DNA from: Verrucomicrobiales bacterium
GTDB taxonomy: Bacteria > Verrucomicrobiota > Verrucomicrobiia > Limisphaerales > J093
Assembly: GCA_024233215.1 (NCBI GenBank)
Contig: JACKPW010000038.1
Span: 1-29,730, forward strand
Reading direction: 5' to 3'
Length of the DNA stretch: 29,730 nt
The notes under the pieces: model-generated
Seen by the model: the letters and a program-made list of their open reading frames with translations, nothing else
Database searches by the model: none
Told to the model about the DNA's origin: nothing
Part shown: positions 16,301-22,434 of the stretch, in pieces
Layout of the letters: each line of letters begins with the position of its first letter
Numbering within the stretch: position 1 is the first letter of the stretch
Program-made: the position numbers and the translations under genes

Positions 16301-17483
16301 TTCCGTCGACGCTGGCAATGGCACTACAGCGCACTATCGCTATGACGTAATAGGCAGGCGCATGGGCAAGGAGGTAACTGGATCAGAAGCGCAGAGTCTC
16401 CGCACTTTCTACACCGGGTGGCGAGTGGTGCAAAACGATGATCTAGCTAATAACAGCATGTCAACATATACGCAAGGCAATTACATCGACGAGGTCCTTC
16501 AAGCCCAGCAAGATGCCGCAGAGTACTACTACCTTACCGATGATCTATCCAGTGTAGTTGCGCTAGCTTCGCAAGACGGCACGTTGTTACACAACTTCAT
16601 CATGGCAGACTATGGTTCTCCTGCTTCAGGTTACAGTGGCGATCTGCTTCCTTCCTTTTCTGGCACGTTCCCCTTGTTTACCGGCTTGATCTTTGATGAC
16701 GAAACCCGTCTCTACAATGTAAGAAACCGCTTCCTAGACCTTGTTGGATCCTTTACATCTCGGGACCCTCTAGGCTCTTGGACGGACGAAAGCAATCTCG
16801 GGAACGGGCGCACTTATGCAGGCAACAGACCAACGACCGTTAGAGATCCGTCAGGTCTCAGTGTGTCCTGTCATTACACGCAGTCAACGGGTCACTTGGT
16901 CTGTCAAGATGTCGATAGTGGGCAGACTGTTGTCGATACTTACGGGTATTCTGGCGCAGGTCAGGGGCGGAATAGCCCAAACTGGACGTACGTTAGCAAC
17001 GTTGGTCCAATACCTCCTGGCGCGTACACGATCGGACCGGGGCAGCAGAGTGCTAATACCGGACCGATGACCCTTCCGCTTACTCCCGATGCTGGCAACT
17101 ACATGGGCTTCAGAGATTTGTTTCGGATCCACGGCGATAACAGGACGGGTACGGCGTCGCACGGATGCATAATCATTGGCCGACAAGCACGGAATGCGAT
17201 TAACGCCGCTGGAGGTGGCACGCTTACGGTCGTTCCTGGCGATGGTCCATTGCGGGCAGGGACGGTGTGTAATGGATCGCCATGTCGGACCCCCCCGCCA
17301 GGACAGATCCCGATCATCGAATTACCGGGCATTGGCCCCGTGTTTTCAATACCACGTCAGAGTCAACCGGTGGCACAGCCTCCTCCTGCACAACAATCCC
17401 CGTCAGTGCCCGCTACAACGTCCCCTCAACAGGAATCCCCTCCTATTCCAGCCGGGGGAGGAATTCCACTGACACTGGGTTGA
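10383..17483 (+). CDS. RHS/YD-repeat protein with Tlde1-like L,D-transpeptidase tip
   Basis: 2366 residues. A signal peptide lies at about 1-34. A TSP3-like calcium motif (DLDGDGIDD, about 110-155), a Big_5-like Ig domain (160-253) and a carboxypeptidase-regulatory-like domain (281-366) precede a DUF6531-like segment (589-680). Dozens of YD repeats (about 753-1970) form the RHS shell. The RHS core ends SRDPLG ... RDPSGL (DPSGL at 2155-2159). The variable tip holds GPIPPGAYTIGP and FRIHGDNRTGTASHGCIII, with candidate catalytic H2250 and C2262, the signature of Tlde1/DUF2778 enzymes that act on peptidoglycan stem peptides. A proline-rich tail (about 2300-2366) ends the protein. From about 16230 onward GC drops sharply, pointing to exchange of core plus tip. 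The ATG at 10383 is chosen for the ATGA overlap; ATG 10374 is also in frame. Confidence 0.9.
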   Translation: MKRVTTSSLPTPCVRLRKWAIVGLLLAVTSSNAQPLIDDFRIDFRGEVTVQLGSLADRYYVLLTGTVVSDINTPADVELGNGAALALHARRLPDPDASFFQVLEIPQLAPMDLDGDGIDDVWELTHPTTLNGLDPADAALDPDGNGHSSLFEYEAATRPLTTLLDSSPADQESGVSPTRETILRLTAPLAASALVTTDNVYAEFAGRRILSRVQLSADRRTLTLFYLEPLPGSARVRVSFDGADLLDSWERPLDADGDGVAGGIRQIEFDTVSLTPSSDAVVLGRVFASQLAPSDDPTGALSVNVPLAGVIITADGLEESVRAVTDAFGNFRLDNAPAGEFFVHIDGRMVIDLANDIHYPDHAYYPYVGKRWKSIAGREVNIGEIYLPLVADGTLTPVSAVADTVVTFPESVVAAHPELAGVALTVPANSLYSEDGNRGGRVGIAPVPADRLPEPLPEGLSAPLVITVQTDGPANFDQPVPVCFPNLPDPVTGQTLPPGAKTGLWSFNHDIGRWEVVGPMTISADGKYACSDPGYGIRQPGWHFPNPGTSGGGGPNGPEVGDAPPPTGKGQAPPASPEGLTCPVHPGPENPTDPVRFHSGEFYQVETDLEIKGVGLDFRWVRHYRSKQSPVLFRQARERMGYSLGWLWDFSYNIFLEQTGSQFYLHDGNSRRDLIFKVRNNWAEQGGSGGIYGGPKYGDIVWVQNGLPYELMKQSDNSFKVIFPDQGYWEFTPLAARPGSGGGNEYQVARLAKIVDRNGNTLRLQYDAQDRLETIFDTLDRPITVGYTPDNYIASITDFTGRTVRYEYYGQGDPNGQAGDLKAVISPAVTGTPDGNDFPNGKKTTYTYFGSTMTGKLDHNLLTITDGRRNDPDDPTYGSGPWLANEYSTRAQNLGDVETGRDMRLTYDRLVRQRWGAGVLDMDYEAYLLEPKDASQGRVIFTATTTSGSGGGSGTSGGGSIVALPLEEQPIPGYGVRAVVRDRVGNVMEYVFDGLGTARSYLEYTGRSSVNEPVTLASNRPANPLRPDDPAFFATNYGADGQSNQNLIEHPNGNREESVYDTKPRANRNLRFRTRRPFERDGQPFASQAALTETYQYDTDFSGCCGFNFVSQATDPRGNSVFNEYDEHGNLTNRVHQISSVTEQWEYNSRGQVTKHTLPDNGSGHRRVDTYQYYEDGSALGYLAAEIVDAGGFDLTTRYEYDDVGNVTRRIDPNGNDSLFVYNQLDQVVREISREVKFGIRYQTDYAYDANNNVTRIDVANLDENGAPRPNSQLTTTFEYNLLNHVTRKSEEITEGHFAVTEYDYDANENLVEVRYPEAVAGRQPGNRVRFQYDERNLLFREIHAPDTPDESITQYDYDGNKNLVRITEGVGTASPRVTTQEFDGYDRLISRTDAMGNVTRSDYDADGNLVLQRTEGELDDVPGSSGNIRLAETLFAYDAMNRLTNTVAALFDPVAQAPLAGGTSETQVEYNGLSQVTRTVNANGHETRIAYDNANRRQKVIDAKGNTAEYSYDANGNVVQIVETEKPDLGGTDEVFTTRFEYNPLDRLIATIDNVNTTNRFDYDSRGNRVVSVDGRGNVVRYQYDGLNRLTDTARTLTDTGDGSGNPIGTLATRQTWDDSSRLTAQIDDNGNATTYLYDGLNRRFATVMADGTAQTNRLDALGNAYQSDDANGTRVLSQFDALGRVTRKDVTPGPGVSNDTTFENYRYDGLSRLVRAEDDDSVVAMAYDSLGRTLQDVQNGQVVASTYDPVGNQTSITYPSGRLIDQTFDPLERLATVADADGVIASYAYVGPGRVAQRDTRNGVRMTYQYDGITGVTNPAGDFGVRQIIATTHTRLSDEVILDDRAYAWDRAGNKTALNERHAGGEQRVFAYDSVNRLIRSERTPASGPVETIDYHLDGVGNRTEVIGGPDAGTYSMSSAGPEPMDRAVNQYTTTPFDTRTYDKNGNLTGTNVGQADARTLAYDSRNRMVRSVDAGNGTTAHYRYDVIGRRMGKEVTGSEAQSLRTFYTGWRVVQNDDLANNSMSTYTQGNYIDEVLQAQQDAAEYYYLTDDLSSVVALASQDGTLLHNFIMADYGSPASGYSGDLLPSFSGTFPLFTGLIFDDETRLYNVRNRFLDLVGSFTSRDPLGSWTDESNLGNGRTYAGNRPTTVRDPSGLSVSCHYTQSTGHLVCQDVDSGQTVVDTYGYSGAGQGRNSPNWTYVSNVGPIPPGAYTIGPGQQSANTGPMTLPLTPDAGNYMGFRDLFRIHGDNRTGTASHGCIIIGRQARNAINAAGGGTLTVVPGDGPLRAGTVCNGSPCRTPPPGQIPIIELPGIGPVFSIPRQSQPVAQPPPAQQSPSVPATTSPQQESPPIPAGGGIPLTLG
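16230..17483 (+). other. Lower-GC RHS core-and-tip segment, probably exchanged
   Basis: By hand count 16381-16680 is about 49% GC and 15301-15600 of the same gene about 66%. Codons such as AAT, GTA, ACA and CTA become common. The change begins ahead of the RHS core, not at the DPSGL boundary, so core and toxin-like tip seem to have arrived together. The exact junction is uncertain by some 100 bases. Confidence 0.7.
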
Positions 17484-17755
17484 AGCCACAGCCGCAAGGG
17501 TATGATAGTGTACGGACCAGAGATGCAGCACCTGGAGCACCTGCGGGCTCCGGGCAGCGCGCAGAACTCAAGGATCGGGACGGCATTGGGGGAAACTGGT
17601 TGGTGTGGGCGCTCGTCTGCTCCTCGAAACAGGTGCGGAGGAGCAGGCGTTGGACATCTTGGGCGTGCTACTATGCACGCAGTTCTCATCTGGCGCGATC
17701 AGCGGATCTGCATGTCTGCCGGGATGTCCACCATAAGCTTCAGATCCTCGCTGAG
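17484..17755 (+). other. Spacer behind the RHS tip without a recognisable immunity gene
   Basis: 272 bases. An 85-codon frame at 17502-17759 has no start signal or recognisable content and ends on the next gene's start. The end of the spacer reads as RSADLHVCRD in one frame, resembling a translated dispersed repeat that I associate with this group of bacteria, so part of the spacer may be repeat DNA. No terminator is obvious. Confidence 0.45.
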
Positions 17756-20700
17756 ATGAACCCTCATTCTTTCTACCTGTGTTGGATCCGGTTCGTTGTG
17801 CGGCTTCTGTTGGTGACGCTGGCGACGTCCGTGTGCTTCGACCTGTCCGGGGAGGCGACGGATTCGGGCGCGTATTACTACGCCATCGAACGCCTGTCCG
17901 ACGGCCTGGTCGCGCGGCGGGGTGTCACGAACTCGAGGGGCATTCCGCAGAACGGGATGATCCTGGGACCCGACACTGCCTACCGGTTCTGGATGATGGA
18001 GGCCAATACTGGTCTGGTGGGGTTCACCGACTTCGAGACGCCCTCGAGCGGGTTTACGTTCGACATCCCCCACATCAGCCTGCGCCGTTCCCTGGCGCCG
18101 GATTTCGACGGGGACGGCTTGAAGGACGATGCCGAGTTCGTGGCCGGGACGGATCCGGAGAAGGCCGACACGGACGGGGACGGCATCAGTGATTTTGTCG
18201 AGATGAAGCAGGGCCTCGATCCGCTCGATGGGTTGAGTGTGCGCACGGGCGTTCTCGGTGGGACCGACACTCCAGGGGATGCCCAGGACGTTTGCACCAT
18301 CAACGACCTGGCGCTGGTGGCCGACGCCTCCGAGGGACTCACGGTGTTCAACATCTTCAACCGGATGCCGCCGTTGATCATCGGGCGCATCGCGGTTCCC
18401 GGCGCCGCCCTGCGGGTTGCCTGCGCAGGGACGCGCGCGGCGGTCGCGGCGGGTTCTGGAGGGCTGTCGGTCATCGACATTGCGGCCCCGCCCGATTTGC
18501 AGGTCGTACATCACGTGCCGCTGAGCGGAGCAGTGCTCGCCGTGGCGGCGGAAGGCGGCGTGGCGTACGCCGGGACGGACCAGGGAGAGTTCGCGGTGGT
18601 GGACCTGGAAAGCGGCGCGGTGCTCCAGCGGTTGCGGTTGGACGGCCCGGTACAGGACATCGCCATCGACGGTGACGTGCTCCACGTGCTGACGCGCGCC
18701 AAACTTTGGACGCTCACTGTGGTTGATGGCGAATGGACGGTGGCGGAAGAGACGGCCTTCCCCGGTGCCGTCAGGAACCCCCAGCGGGCGTTTCGCCTGT
18801 CGATGGGCCCGGGCGTCGCCTATGCGAATGATTCGTCGAGTATCTTTGTTTTCGACGTCACGGACCCACTCCACCCAGCGTTGGTCCAGCACAACACGAC
18901 GAGCCAGGGAGGGTGGAAGCAACTCGTCACGAATGGTGCCGGACTGGCTTTGGGCGCCGTGGGGCCGAACCCCACCGACGGCCCGGCCGACGACATCTCG
19001 TTGTATGATTTGGGCCAGGACGGCTTGGGGCTGACACTGGTGACCGTACACACCACGCCCGGTGAGGCCCGGGCGGTTTCGATCTACAACGGGTTGGCCT
19101 ACGTTGCCGACGGAACCTCCGGGCTGCAGGTGCTGAATTACCTGGCCTACGATCAGGGCACGCAACCGCCCACGATCACCCTCGATCCCGACTTCGCCCC
19201 GGACAGTCCCGTCGTCGAGGAGAACAAGTATTTCCGGCTGTCGGCCCGGGTCACCGATGACGTTCAGGTGCGCAACGTGGAGTTCTACCTGGACGGGCAA
19301 AGGTTGGTGACGGACGGCAATTACCCGTTCACCACCCGTCTGCTTGCGCCGGCCCTCACTCCGACCAAGTCCAGCTTCACCGTGCGTGCCCGGGCGACCG
19401 ATACCGGGGGGAACGCGACCTGGAGTTCCCTGATCACCGTGACCCTGACGCCTGATGCCACGCCGCCGGCGTTTGTAAACGCGTTCCCCAGGAACGGGGG
19501 CATTGCCGGGGCGGTGGACACGCTGGTGGCGTATTTCAACGAACCGATTGATCCGGCCACCCTGGGTGTCAATGCCTTCACCGTGCTGGGGCCCGGCCCG
19601 GATGGCGCGTTGGGCACTGCGGATGATGTGATCATCACCGGGAACGTCGAGTATCGCGACGCGCTCCAGGCGGTGTTTCTCACTCTGGATTCCCCGCTCG
19701 CGCCGGGCGCCTGGCAGGCCGTCCTCAGCCACCAGATCGCCGATCTGCGAGGCAACCAGCGGCCAAACGACGCCTCCTGGCTGTTCTGGGTCGTCGGAGG
19801 CGAAGACACGGATCAGGATGGAATCCCCGATGCCAGCGAGGGCGCCTTCGGCTACGACCCGAACAACCCGGACAGTGACGGCAACGGCGTGCTCGACGGG
19901 GACGAGGACGCGGACGCGGACCTGCTCCCCAACGCCTGGGAACTGGCGTTCGGTTTCGATCCCCTCCTGGCGGACAGCGACAACAACGGCGTCCCTGACG
20001 GCGACGAGGACCCGGACTTGGACAGCCTGGCCACGCTCCGCGAATTCCAAGTCGGCACCAACCCGCTCGTGGCGGATTCAGACGGTGACGGATGGAACGA
20101 CGAATCCGAGGTGACGACGGGCAGCCTGCCGCTTGACGGGCGTTCGGTGCCGTTCCGCTGGGTGGGCACAGTGCCACCGCTGCAGGTGACGGCCGGTGCG
20201 TTCGGTGGCGGGACAGGTTTTGCCGTGGGCCTTGTGTCCGCTCGCCCACCCACCGCAGTTACCCTGCCGAGTTGTGCCGGGGCCCCGTACGCGGACCAGG
20301 CCATCACCGTGGCGGCTCCGCCATTGTCGGTGACCGTTGGGCATCTTGACGGGGCCCTGCCGCCGGGTGGGCTGGCCGTGGCACTTCCTCCCGTGAGCGT
20401 TCTCGCCAGCGATGGCGTGGTGAATCCGGCCAATGGCCATCGGTATTACCTCCTGCCATACGGCACCTGGGGGGAGGCGGAGGCGACGGCGGCGGGCTTG
20501 GGCGGGCATCTGGTGACCCTTGACGACCAGGCGGAACAGGACTGGGTCGTGGCGACCTTTGCGACCGACGGCGCGTATGAACGCGATCTCTGGTGCGGCC
20601 TGTACGACCCCGATCCCTTGAACAACTCGACGGATGTCGAAACCCGGAAGGCCGAGTTCCAATGGACCAGCGGAGAACCGGTGACCTATCTGGACTGGCT

Positions 20701-20851
20701 TCCGGGCCAACCCGACAACTATCAGGGAATCGAGTTCTTCACCTACCTGGTCTCCGCCCAAAACAACCCTTGGGCGACGACTCCGAACTGGGGCTGGAAC
20801 GACGCGTCTTCGGAGGCGCGCGCCTACGGCGTCGCGGAGATCGTTCCCTGA
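17756..20851 (+). CDS. Secreted TSP3 / LVIVD propeller / C-type lectin protein
   Basis: 1031 residues, preceded by a weak ribosome site. A signal peptide lies at about 1-34. TSP3-type calcium motifs (DFDGDGLKDDAE, DTDGDGISD) lie at 116-155. LVIVD-like blades (NDLALVADASEGLTVFNI, YVADGTSGLQVLNY) cover about 180-465, near seven in number. An Ig-like domain with VEFYLDGQ (470-564), a Big_5/SbsA-like domain (568-679) and more DxDxDG motifs (682-792) follow. The C-terminal C-type lectin domain (892-1031) has W-x-GLYD, QPD at 985-987 and WND at 1014-1016. In lectins with calcium site 2, QPD favours galactose-type sugars. It probably acts as a surface or exported sugar-binding adhesin. No membrane anchor or PEP-CTERM tail is seen at the end. 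The ATG at 17756 gives the signal peptide; the frame upstream is the spacer. Confidence 0.85.
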   Translation: MNPHSFYLCWIRFVVRLLLVTLATSVCFDLSGEATDSGAYYYAIERLSDGLVARRGVTNSRGIPQNGMILGPDTAYRFWMMEANTGLVGFTDFETPSSGFTFDIPHISLRRSLAPDFDGDGLKDDAEFVAGTDPEKADTDGDGISDFVEMKQGLDPLDGLSVRTGVLGGTDTPGDAQDVCTINDLALVADASEGLTVFNIFNRMPPLIIGRIAVPGAALRVACAGTRAAVAAGSGGLSVIDIAAPPDLQVVHHVPLSGAVLAVAAEGGVAYAGTDQGEFAVVDLESGAVLQRLRLDGPVQDIAIDGDVLHVLTRAKLWTLTVVDGEWTVAEETAFPGAVRNPQRAFRLSMGPGVAYANDSSSIFVFDVTDPLHPALVQHNTTSQGGWKQLVTNGAGLALGAVGPNPTDGPADDISLYDLGQDGLGLTLVTVHTTPGEARAVSIYNGLAYVADGTSGLQVLNYLAYDQGTQPPTITLDPDFAPDSPVVEENKYFRLSARVTDDVQVRNVEFYLDGQRLVTDGNYPFTTRLLAPALTPTKSSFTVRARATDTGGNATWSSLITVTLTPDATPPAFVNAFPRNGGIAGAVDTLVAYFNEPIDPATLGVNAFTVLGPGPDGALGTADDVIITGNVEYRDALQAVFLTLDSPLAPGAWQAVLSHQIADLRGNQRPNDASWLFWVVGGEDTDQDGIPDASEGAFGYDPNNPDSDGNGVLDGDEDADADLLPNAWELAFGFDPLLADSDNNGVPDGDEDPDLDSLATLREFQVGTNPLVADSDGDGWNDESEVTTGSLPLDGRSVPFRWVGTVPPLQVTAGAFGGGTGFAVGLVSARPPTAVTLPSCAGAPYADQAITVAAPPLSVTVGHLDGALPPGGLAVALPPVSVLASDGVVNPANGHRYYLLPYGTWGEAEATAAGLGGHLVTLDDQAEQDWVVATFATDGAYERDLWCGLYDPDPLNNSTDVETRKAEFQWTSGEPVTYLDWLPGQPDNYQGIEFFTYLVSAQNNPWATTPNWGWNDASSEARAYGVAEIVP

Positions 20852-20875
20852 ATCCTCTCAACTGAATCCAACGAC

Positions 20876-22054
20876 ATGAAACACACGACCCACTCAATCC
20901 TACTCCTGGCTGCGATCCTGGCCCACGGAGTGCGGACGTACGGCCAGGGCTTCAGCTCCGGCAGCACCGGCGCCGACGGCGCGCTCGATGTCACATCTGA
21001 CCAGACCCTCGATCTGCCACCGGACGGGATCTTCAATTTCACCACGATCAATGTGGCGGCAGGGACCACGCTTCGCTTCAACCGGAACGCACTGAACACG
21101 CCGGTCTATCTGCTCGCCACGGGCGACGTGACCATCGGGGGAAGAATCGATGTCTCCGGCAGCCCCGGAACACCTGGCCTGCCGCTCGGCGGCAGCGGGG
21201 GGCCCGGCGGGTTCGACGGGGGCGTGCCCGCTGTCGGCGGACTCGCTCCCGGTGCCGGTCTCGGCCCGGGTGCGGGTCTTGGGGGGGATCAGAACACCAG
21301 CACCACCGGTGCGGGAGCCGGGTCCTACAGTTCGTCGTCACCATTTCCACGCCCCAACAACGGGACGCCGTATGGGTCTCCGCTGCTGGTCTCATTGGTG
21401 GGCGGCTCAGGTGGCGGTGGGACAACCGGGTCCACTCCGGTCCCGGGCAGCGGTGGTGGCGGAGCCATCCTGGTTGCTTCCTCCACCGTCATCACCGTGG
21501 GGGCCTCCGGACGGGTCACCGCGGAGGGGGGCGAGAACACCACCTACTGGTGGTACAACTCCGGTAGTGGCGGGGCGATTCGGTTGGTCGCTCCCGTGGT
21601 CTCCGGGAACGGGGTGTTGAGCGTGTATGGCGGCCCGACCTATAAACAGGGGGGCGCTGGCCGGGTACGCATCGATTCCTTGGACCGCACCTCCCTTGTC
21701 TTGAACGTCCAGCCTCCGGGCAGCTTGAGCCTGGGCTCGCTCATGATGGTCTTTCCGACGCCCAACCCGCGACTGGACGTGGTGGACGCCGCCGGAACTG
21801 CCGTCGCGGAAGGTACTCCGGGACCGGTTCAGGTGCTGCTACCGTTCGGCACGTCGCCCGACCAGACGATCACCGTTCAGGCCCGCGACTTCGACGCCTC
21901 CGTGCCCATCCGGGTGGTCCTGACACCGGCCGGCGGTGCGCCCGTGAGTTACGACGCCACCATCGACAACGTCGGGTCGAATCCAGCCTCGACGACCGTC
22001 AACGTCACCTTCCCGGTCAACACGGTGGTGCAAGTGAATGCTTGGACGCATTAA
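20876..22054 (+). CDS. Glycine-rich secreted protein of unknown function
   Basis: 392 residues. A signal peptide lies at about 1-24 (SILLLAAILAHGVRTYGQ). Residues 50-90 (TINVAAGTTLRFNRNALNTPVYLLATGDVTIGG pattern) look like the start of a right-handed beta-helix. A glycine/serine-rich zone (about 95-235; GGSGGGG, GAGLGPGAGLGG) follows, then VTAEGGE and YGGPTYKQGGAGRVRI, again helix-like. The C-terminal 90 residues form an Ig-like or beta-sandwich segment (ITVQARDFDASVPIRVVLTPAGG). No anchor is visible. Similar glycine-rich beta-helix proteins are common as hypothetical surface proteins in Verrucomicrobiota and Planctomycetes. It begins 24 bases behind the lectin gene and is probably in the same transcript. 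Confidence 0.8.
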   Translation: MKHTTHSILLLAAILAHGVRTYGQGFSSGSTGADGALDVTSDQTLDLPPDGIFNFTTINVAAGTTLRFNRNALNTPVYLLATGDVTIGGRIDVSGSPGTPGLPLGGSGGPGGFDGGVPAVGGLAPGAGLGPGAGLGGDQNTSTTGAGAGSYSSSSPFPRPNNGTPYGSPLLVSLVGGSGGGGTTGSTPVPGSGGGGAILVASSTVITVGASGRVTAEGGENTTYWWYNSGSGGAIRLVAPVVSGNGVLSVYGGPTYKQGGAGRVRIDSLDRTSLVLNVQPPGSLSLGSLMMVFPTPNPRLDVVDAAGTAVAEGTPGPVQVLLPFGTSPDQTITVQARDFDASVPIRVVLTPAGGAPVSYDATIDNVGSNPASTTVNVTFPVNTVVQVNAWTH

Positions 22055-22434
22055 GCAGTGGACGATGAAGTCCACCTGGTCTGGAGGAAGATCCGGGTGG
22101 CCAGATCGGGCACCGTGATACAGGAACGACTCTCAGGTCGGCCCCGACGCTGGCGAGGAGCCTGGTGACAGAATGGTGCGTGGTAGGGGCATCGTGATGC
22201 ATCCGTCCACTGGCCCCACGCCAAGGTCCTGCGGGTCTGATCACAAGAAGAAGATCCCACTTCTGCTGTAAGATCGCCTGCTCGACGCCGGTTTAACCCT
22301 CCGTCTTGAAACAAGCTGCAAAGCCAACCAGGCGACAACACCTGCAGTCCCTTCATCCGGTCGCAGAGTGGTTCCGAAGAACGGTCTGACTGGCCCTTTC
22401 CCTACGGCAACACACCTCACCCCCCAATCCTCCG
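22055..22434. other. Intergenic region before the large modular protein
   Basis: 380 bases with no supported gene. Open frames of up to about 100 codons on either strand are arginine/cysteine-rich and unrecognised. A GGTTTAACC palindrome lies at 22290-22298 (see 9452-9460). The promoter of the 22435 gene should be here. Confidence 0.5.
22290..22298 (+). promoter_or_regulatory. GGTTTAACC palindrome upstream of the modular surface protein
   Basis: Second exact copy of the nonamer seen at 9452-9460, at a similar distance (137 bases against 126) from the start codon of a large secreted protein gene. Confidence 0.3.

Noticed and set aside
10383..17483. Tc-toxin or teneurin-type assignment for the RHS protein
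   Set aside because: No TcdB/SpvB or VRP1 domains are visible; the signal peptide, TSP3 and Ig-like N-terminus fit a surface RHS protein better.
17502..17759. 85-codon frame as a possible immunity gene
   Set aside because: No signal peptide, no ribosome site, arginine/cysteine-rich content, and a stop on the next gene's start codon. Not enough to call.
17699..20050. 783-codon open frame on the - strand
   Set aside because: Mirror of the TSP3/LVIVD gene, with histidine/arginine/valine-rich shadow composition and no family features.
22055..22434. Remnant transposase or small gene
   Set aside because: Frames on both strands were read; none shows a transposase motif or a credible start.
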